Assembly: GCA_026874595.1 (NCBI GenBank)
Contig: CM049318.1
Span: 7,175,241-7,239,240 of the forward strand
Length of the DNA: 64,000 bases
Direction: 5' to 3'
DNA from: Sipunculus nudus
Taxonomy: Eukaryota > Annelida > Sipuncula > Golfingiida > Sipunculidae
This document shows, piece after piece, positions 37,031 through 64,000 of this stretch (positions are counted from its first letter, which is position 1; each line of letters starts with the position of its first letter). The translations under genes and the position numbers were made by a program. The notes under the pieces are model-generated. The model made no database searches and had not been told where the DNA came from. It saw only the letters and a list, made by a program, of their open reading frames with translations.

Positions 37031-37882
37031 CAGGGATGTGCCCACGCGGGGCGGCGCCGGGCGGGTGCACCCGGCAGTCTTTCCTGCCGCCCGGCACTTC
37101 ACTAGAAAGTGTCAATGCCCGCCCGGCAGTAATATTTTTAAATTGTTTAAGCCATGAAAAAAAATTACACGTGTTTAAGCTTATCTCGCGGTGTTTTACC
37201 GGTATTACAATAAGTGACCCCTGTCGAATATATCTAAGTGCATGTCTTCCACACTAGATGACATCATGTGGCGCCCAAAATGAATATTTAATAGAAGGTA
37301 CTCTTCAAAATGTGCCGTATTAAGTGAATGTTGATGAATAAAATTTGGTACGAAAGAAGTGAACGTAGCTGCTATGGTAGCGCCACCTTGTATCTGTATA
37401 AAAGACTAATGCTGATATCAGCTTCTATGAAATCATATGACGCGTCAAACGATGTTTGATTGAATATAATTGATGATCAACGTAAAAATTCGAATACATT
37501 TGTAAGGTCACAGTTCCTAAAAGTGGAATATTATGTTTGGTATCAGGTTTTAAGTGCGAAAAACTGAATACGGTCCCTTCTTATACCCATATTATATGGG
37601 AATATTCAACAAATCCTGACCGACAGAATCTAAACTGACAGATGAGTTCACCACGGTGTTTTAACTTTTAAAATCAAATTTGCTCTCAGTGGCGGCATTG
37701 CTGTCGGCATATTGGAAATTAATAATACTTTTAGTATTACTAATGATTTATTCATGCAGCTCAAATATCACGAATCACGTCTATAAAAAATGAAAGTTTA
37801 ACTTTAAATATCCCGTCCCCCCCCCCATTTCACGTGCACGGCCCGCCTGCCCGGCACTCAAATTTTTCTGAGCACATCCCTG
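37031..37882. mobile_element. hAT-like MITE with GC-rich ends
   Basis: Perfect terminal inverted repeats CAGGGATGTGC (37031-37041) and GCACATCCCTG (37872-37882). ATCACA is repeated on both flanks as a target duplication, of which six bases still match. Inner ends are unusually GC-rich and rich in CCGGGCGGG/GCCCGCC motifs. There is no transposase frame. hAT elements have CAGGG-type ends and 8-bp target duplications, so the class is likely but not certain. Confidence 0.7.
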
Positions 37883-38788
37883 ATCACAGTTAACAGCAGG
37901 TGCAATCTATGGACTCCACAATGCGTCAGTCACTGAAAAAAAAAAGCAATTGGGGAGTTCATTCTTATGGGCTAGTTATTCGCATGTTACATGTACATAT
38001 TGGTTCACTTGCATTGGTTGTATATAGTAGTGTCAAAATGATACGTTTTTCTATAAAATCATTTTCTGGGTACAATAGTTTTTGTAGCTTGATTTCTTGT
38101 GTGCTGGTTTGCAATGTTTGTGGAACAGCCCTATCCTCAGTTCCCCACCACCTCTGTGATTTGTGCGAGGTGACATTTATGTGATATCCATGTCTGTATT
38201 AAGTTTTATTCATTTGTGTACATTCCATCAATTAAAAATACAGTGTTTTGAGGACTAAAGTAACTAAAATGAGAAACAACTTAAACCCCTGGTGGGGTCT
38301 GTGAAGTCTGTCATGGTTTGAGACTTTTTAAATTTTAAGTAAAACAACAGATTTTATTATTTTTTCATCGATTTAGTCAAACTAATAAATAATATGTCTG
38401 TGGACACAAATCCACTCTACAGTCTCAGAGAATAACAAGATCAATCGATAAATAATATATTTCTTTCCAGGGTGTGGGATCCAGGGTCCGGGTTTTACAC
38501 ACTGCCTCAGAATGGGGTACCTCAAAATATGTCCTCATAAATTTAAATTATGGTAAAACTACTGTTGAATCTCAGCGCCATCTTCTGTTAATTTAGTGTA
38601 ACACATAACATTTATATCTGAGTGGGTTGCCAATAAGAAGACATAACATTTCACTGTGTTGAGCTAAAAAAGATTGAAGCTAATGTTTAATCGAAAAGAT
38701 ATATATTTTAAATTTCCACATCTTGCAAAGTTTTAATAGTAGTTGGCACTGAGAAGCAGAAGCGGTAGTTGCTGTAAGTACCAATAAA
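37883..38788. other. No recognisable feature
   Basis: AT-rich. A 94-codon plus-strand frame at 37900-38184 has no motif I recognise. Its start lies among low-complexity lysine codons, so I do not call it a gene. Confidence 0.45.
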
Positions 38789-40616
38789 TTTTAGCTCAGC
38801 TGACTATAAGTCGTCTGAGCTATAGTCATGGTCCTTTGTCCGTCGTCCGGCTGGCTGTCCGTTAACTTGGCACGTTTTGAAACTGTTGGACCTATGAATT
38901 CAATATTTTGCATACAGTTACATGTCCCCAAAATCTCCTTCCATACCAAAAATTTGGTCGCTAGGTCTTCGTTCCTTTGAGATATTTTTTTCCATAAAAA
39001 AAGCCATTGTTACACTTTAATGCTGCGTAATATCAAAACCACTGATCTGTGTTTTATCATATTTAGTATACATATTCTTCCTTACATTTTCTGTGAACAT
39101 ACCAAAAATTAGGTCAGTATTGCATATTCTTGTGAAGTTATGGGCTCAAATATAATGCAATTTTTTAAAAATCAGGAAATATATTCACTCACTTAACATG
39201 AGAATTGCTTCAGCTGGACACTTTTTTTCGGGGATATAACTTTTTTTAATCAAGATTCAATTGTTTACCTAAATTACTTCTGAATTTTGCAAATTTTTCA
39301 AGTTATTACCAAAAATAAAAAATCAGTACCTTAAATTTTTTCCAAATTTGGCAATGGCACGTTTTTCCCCTGTAAGCACTGTTGATTTAATTTTTCACAG
39401 GATATACACATAGGGATTTAATCTTTTTAAAGTCTGAAATTTCACAGGGAATTGATGAAAAGAGTAGCTTTTTTTCAAGTTTTCATACACCATGTCAAGT
39501 GTTGTTTACATCTAGCCCATCTAGTAATACTTACAGCCTTCACTTGTGTTAATTAACCCACTCTAGACAGCTTGCCTTGGCTCAGCTTGGCCACTACTAG
39601 CAGGCTTCCCCATTGCCCTGCACTCTCCCCCCCCCCCAGATGATGCATAAACTAGATGAATGTTATAATGTTCTGTATTAGATTCATTCTTATTCTAGGC
39701 TATGCTACATTTTAGATTTTGTATTGTACCACCAGGGTTTAGTGTGCACATTTAATTGTGTCCAAAAAAGTGGTGTATTGCTATGAAAGTGTGGATGTTC
39801 ACCAGATAAGTAATTCAGAATGAGTAAAAATTTCACCAGGTGAAAATTGACTATTAGTTCCAGTTAAAAATTATAGCTAAGATAGTAATTAGCACAGTGA
39901 TATTGTTTTTCCCTCATTCAACCAACAGTGTGTATACTTTATTTGGAAAGATGTTTTTATTTTATCAAATTTACTGAATCTTTTATTTCAGTGAACAAAA
40001 TTAAGCATGAACTGGAAACTCCATTGTGCAAAACTTTTTAATAGTGATTCAAGGAATTTTGTGGCATTATTTTTTTTAATTCAGTTTAAACATTTGTGAT
40101 TTAAAGATAATAAAATAAATGTGTATGCATAATATGACCCGATATGAGCTACACTCTGGATAAATAATGATTGTAACTTAGAATTCTAATAAGACTGATA
40201 TTTTCAGATTTTTTTTTATTACAAATTTATAAAACTTGAATCTGATAAAACTATTAATGGAAAAAGAGGATAAGCTAAAAAATAGGCTTTTATATAAACT
40301 TGCATGCAGTATTCCCTTGAAAGTTAAATAAAGGTATTAGTCCCTTCTGTCCACTTACCTGTCCATCTGTAAATTTTTATATGCATCACAGTATCTCAAA
40401 ACTTTTAATGTTTTTCTTCATGACATTTTTGTAAGAGTATTAGTTTTGCAATCATATATTTAGAACTATACTGTGACCAAATAGAAGGGCCTCTTTCCTC
40501 TTAGCTTCTCATATGCTTATATATATGAAAAGCATTACAATAGAATATTTTACATATTTTGCATTTGCAAAAATTTCTAACTCCAGCTGAGCACCATGAC
40601 CCATGGGTCCCTTGTT
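38789..40616 (+). mobile_element. Helentron-like element, type I body
   Basis: Starts TTTTAGCTCAGCTGACTATAAGTC and ends CAGCTGAGCACCATGACCCATGGGTCCCTTGTT. The body is collinear with the second half of the element at 13000-16197, including the poly-C tract near 39627, but lacks one of the duplicated inner parts. Confidence 0.65.
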
Positions 40617-40640
40617 TTCTAAGGTACCCCATTCAGTCTA

Positions 40641-40955
40641 CACTAGCAATTACCCGTGCTACGCACGGTTTTGGGCGAGCATTTAGTTCTGATGTCAAAT
40701 AGTCTATCATAGTTGCATGTCTTGGGTGTACAATGTTACTGTCTCTTTGAATCCGACATTTGGTATAAGTGTTCTGTCTCCGAGTTAACCTTGTGTCGGA
40801 GTCTGAATGACCTGGACGAATATGTTCTTGTCCGAATGGTGGAATGTCTTCGGACAAACCTGGAGCATATGTATGTCAAAAATCACGGCAAACCGTAGTG
40901 TCAGAGGAGACATGTAAATTCACACAAATCGCGTTACGCTATTAATATATTAATC
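40641..40955. repeat. Interspersed repeat, unknown class
   Basis: Starts near 'actagcaattacccgtgcta' and ends 'cgttacgctattaatat'. The last 110 bases match 42204-42318 closely (shared 'cttcggacaaacc.gagcatatgtatgtc'). No coding capacity or clear terminal repeats. Confidence 0.55.
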
Positions 40956-42203
40956 AATTATATGCATGGTGTTATGCATAAAACTCTAATTGAAGCCGAG
41001 AGGATGACCGGAGAATTTTCGAAGAAGTTGTGTTAAATAAAATGAAGAAATATGTTAAATAAAATCATTTTTATATGAAAATATATATTATGCTGAACAT
41101 CACCATTTAAAGTTGCCCTCCCAGCCCGTGAATCCGCCAGTAAAGGAACCTGTTATCTTGCATGGTAGTACAGTACAGCGCTGAGACGTGATCTCGATAA
41201 TTGCATTCCGGTTATAATGCACAAAAACTGAGCATTAACATGGTCGGGCAATCCCGCTGCGCAAAAGTTCGTGGTAGCATTTTATGGCTGTATATATTTT
41301 TAAATATCACGCACTCCTTTCTGTTTGAAAGCTGAGCCAATGTTTTCCAGTGAGACAGTCACTGCGTTCAGGCAGTGTGTTAAACCCGAATCCCACTCCA
41401 GATCTCGGACCCCAAGAAAAATTTGTAATTCTTAAACTCTCATGGTAATTTGTCCAGATATTTTAGCATAATCTTATCTAAAGACATATTTTATATCATT
41501 TTTGGTTAAAACATAAGAAATAGTCTGTTTTGCAACAAAATTTGATAAAAAAAAACACTAACGGACCCTGGCACACGGACCTCATGGATTACACGGACCC
41601 CGTTTTCTCATTGTTTTACCATTTCTTTAGTACATACATGTATTTCACATCACGTTTAGCCATAACACCCTTGTAATTTATAATTGTGTTTGTATCTGTA
41701 TTTTTAAATTTCTGTTTCAGTTTTTATTCATTATTTTATATTTGCTATTTATTTCATTTGTGTAGCATTTTAAAAAGTATAATAATTAAAAACATTTAAA
41801 AAATCATTATTTTGGAACCTGTAGTTGCTTGAATTGCAAGTAATCTACAATTCCTTTCGGTATTTATATTATTGCCAACTTTAAATTGCATATATTGTTA
41901 TGAACAATTGTTATTGCATATATTGTTAAGATCTCCTTGTGCACAATAGACCTTTTCGCTGTGCGGAGGTTGCCTTTTGAGAAGGGATCACCAATGGGGA
42001 TTATTTCGGGCTGGTCACCGCAAATTTAAGAAAAGCCCAGATAGGGCCCCCGGAGAAAAACTCTGTCCCGCCTTCAAACACTCTGTGGCCATTGTGTTAC
42101 CAGGCCCAAAGACACAAAGAAAAGAGGCGCCCGCGGGGGAGCAAATATTAAAATTATTAATTATGCAGGTTATACGCAAATATTGCAAATAAAAGGGGGC
42201 GAA
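40956..42203. other. No gene seen
   Basis: AT-rich except for a GC-richer insert at about 41950-42190, which I cannot identify. Confidence 0.45.
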
Positions 42204-42318
42204 ATCTCTTCGGACAAACCCAGAGCATATGTATGTCGAAAATCATGGCAATCCGTACGGCAGAATCAGAGGAGATACGGAAAATCACAAAAATCGCCTT
42301 ACGCTATTAATATATAGA
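42204..42318. repeat. Truncated copy of the 40641-40955 repeat
   Basis: Matches the 3' 110 bases of that repeat, through 'cgccttacgctattaatata'. Confidence 0.65.
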
Positions 42319-42961
42319 TTTTAGAAGGTGAAAATATGATTCAAGTCTCTTCTCAAAATCAAGTTTCTCATATATACCTCACAAGTGTCCTCAGCTGCAA
42401 GTGTTCACAGGTGATTCATAGTAGAACACGTCAGGAATCCATCCCATAATATCATGATCAGGAGTCCTATTTTCTCTAACTTTGGCTACATACAAAACAA
42501 AATTTGCACTTGACTTGGAGTACAACCTGCTGCAAAGCTTGTGACCTGCTATCATGTCTTTTGTGGACATTCTGAACTGGACTGGTAGCAGTTTGTATAA
42601 AACAGTTTGAACATAATGCATGATGTATCATAATAGCATTGGTGCATGACACAATTTCTTGCTTGTGTGCTTCTTCATTAATATCTGTGATGTTGCTCAT
42701 CTATTGGTATTTAACTTATTTCATGGACCATAACTGTACATATTTTTTCCTCCTTATTTGATTATATGCATTTTATGCAGTGATTCTGGGATTGAAAAGA
42801 ATGCTTCTTGAAAAGCCCAAATTGCCCATTAAAACCTACTTGTGGGTTTTAAGGCTTATTGCCCGCCCGGGTAATAAGGGGTATTACCGGCCTGGGTTTA
42901 CCCGCCTGGGTATTACCCGCCCAACCCTGGTGTGAAATGTGTGGGGGAAAGGCCATAGCAG
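42319..42961. other. No gene seen; short degenerate GC-rich repeat
   Basis: Between 42858 and 42926 the phrase 'gggtattacccgcc' recurs in degenerate form. Otherwise featureless. Confidence 0.4.
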
Positions 42962-43092
42962 ACATTTTTGTAGCTGTAGTCGTGACCATTGGATTCATGT
43001 GTTTGGTTGCGTCCATTGGTTTGGGAGTAAAACATGTAGGCACTGACACTATGGTCGTACCCTCAAGTGACCAGGAAACCATGTGTCTTTGA
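42962..43092 (+). CDS. Candidate 3'-terminal exon with a membrane helix
   Basis: After an acceptor-like 'gccatagcag' the open frame encodes about 43 residues and ends in TGA. It contains a strongly hydrophobic run (VAVVVTIGFMCLVASIGLGV, about 20 residues) followed by a short polar tail. This is what the last exon of a single-pass membrane protein would look like. There is no recognised family and no partner exon. A 125-codon minus-strand frame overlaps it and looks like its shadow. It may be chance. Confidence 0.25.
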
Positions 43093-43824
43093 ACACCAAA
43101 AATTACCATAAGGTTTGGATGGCCCCCCCCCCTCCCCCTAAGGCAAAGAACCCAGGTTTCTTGGACCCTGCCTCCTGTAATATAATGAACTTCAGGAGGG
43201 GTATATCCAGTATGGGAATTTCTCATGAAAATATAATTAATCGGCCTTTGTAAGGAAACAACAATTTATGTGACACACCTGTTTTGACCAACCAGACAAG
43301 TAGGCCTTATTCTGACCAGGTACCCATTTTATTGATAATTATACAGTACATATTATAATTATATGAAATAAAGTCATGAGTTTCATTTTACATGCAGTTC
43401 ACTGGCAAACATGGCAGCCAGTTATGATGACTAGGACACTGTCACCTTGTTTGGTAGCACCACTTGCTCTCAACTTGACGTATGAAATGTTTAGTGTGTA
43501 CAAAACACTTTTATTTCATCTTATTTCACACAACATCAGATGTGCAAAGCCAGAGTGTTAAGAATAATAAAAGGGCCACAGGTTTCAAACTGTATGCACA
43601 TTGTTGTACTTGACTCTCATTCGGCTAAACAGAGGCCAGTACATGTGCCTGGTGGCATAACCCAGTAAACCCTGCTGCAGCAAGCATTGGGTATGAGGAT
43701 TGAGTTAGAGAACAAATGTGGCATTACTTGTGTATATGCCAAGTTGTAAGGAGTGTTAAAGTTAATGGCCCAGATATTTATGAATAATTGATTTATCTTG
43801 TTTTACAGCTAACTTACAGCAGCC
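43093..43824. other. 5' flank / intron before the EFTUD2 start codon
   Basis: Ends with pyrimidine-rich sequence and two possible acceptors (AG at 43807-43808 and at 43818-43819) 5 to 16 bases before the ATG. The ATG exon is therefore probably preceded by a non-coding exon. Poly-C tract near 43122. Confidence 0.5.
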
Positions 43825-63902
<20,078 letters not shown>

Positions 63903-64000
63903 GTTCGTGCTCACACTGAGTTTTTGACAAACATAACACTTAAACACTTGCAGAAGTTTAACTGAAATGTGGGACAGGGCTTACCTTGAGCTGACTCATC
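63903..64000 (+). other. EFTUD2: Start of EFTUD2 intron 24
   Basis: Non-coding continuation to the window edge; the remaining exon or exons are outside. Confidence 0.7.

Noticed and set aside
42849-43226. 125-codon minus-strand ORF
   Set aside because: Runs through a degenerate GC repeat and a poly-C tract opposite a more protein-like plus frame; no motif.

Overview
The window is animal nuclear DNA: AT-rich, with genes split into many exons by GT-AG introns and dense non-coding repeats. Gene content and repeat style (elements opening with GTCCGTCC-type runs, many poly-C tracts, intron-rich conserved genes) point to a lophotrochozoan, most likely a bivalve mollusc. The species cannot be fixed from sequence alone.

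Two genes are secure. (1) The + strand from 43825 to the right edge carries EFTUD2, the U5 snRNP GTPase (Snu114 / U5-116K). I traced 24 coding exons with consistent phases, giving 907 codons; only about the last 65 residues lie beyond the window. (2) The - strand from 18186 to 16401 carries a complete three-exon, 267-residue SAM-dependent methyltransferase of the NNMT/PNMT/TEMT family, with a TATA/Inr-like core promoter.

Layout: 1-6025 is largely featureless, with two weak exon candidates. 6026-16197 is a run of non-coding interspersed elements. 16401-18186 is the methyltransferase. 18676-20710 holds decayed LINE fragments in opposite orientations, one next to a remnant of a second methyltransferase copy. 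20589-31841 is a 5.6-kb segment present twice in direct tandem, apparently one base different. 31895-32362 is a decayed Ty3/gypsy RNase H fragment. 32734-42318 holds more repeats, a hAT-like MITE and a promoter-like stretch near 35930-36026. EFTUD2 follows, its introns loaded with repeats.

The most notable pattern is a family of elements sharing one 5' end (TTTTAGCTCAGCTGAC), one 3' end (CAGCTGAGC...GACCCATGGGTC...CTTGTT) and a 10-bp subterminal inverted repeat, but carrying at least two unrelated bodies. A nested insertion in EFTUD2 intron 10 shows integration between T and T. Together these fit non-autonomous Helentron-like (rolling-circle) elements with swapped interiors. This is inference, since no transposase or helicase is in the window.
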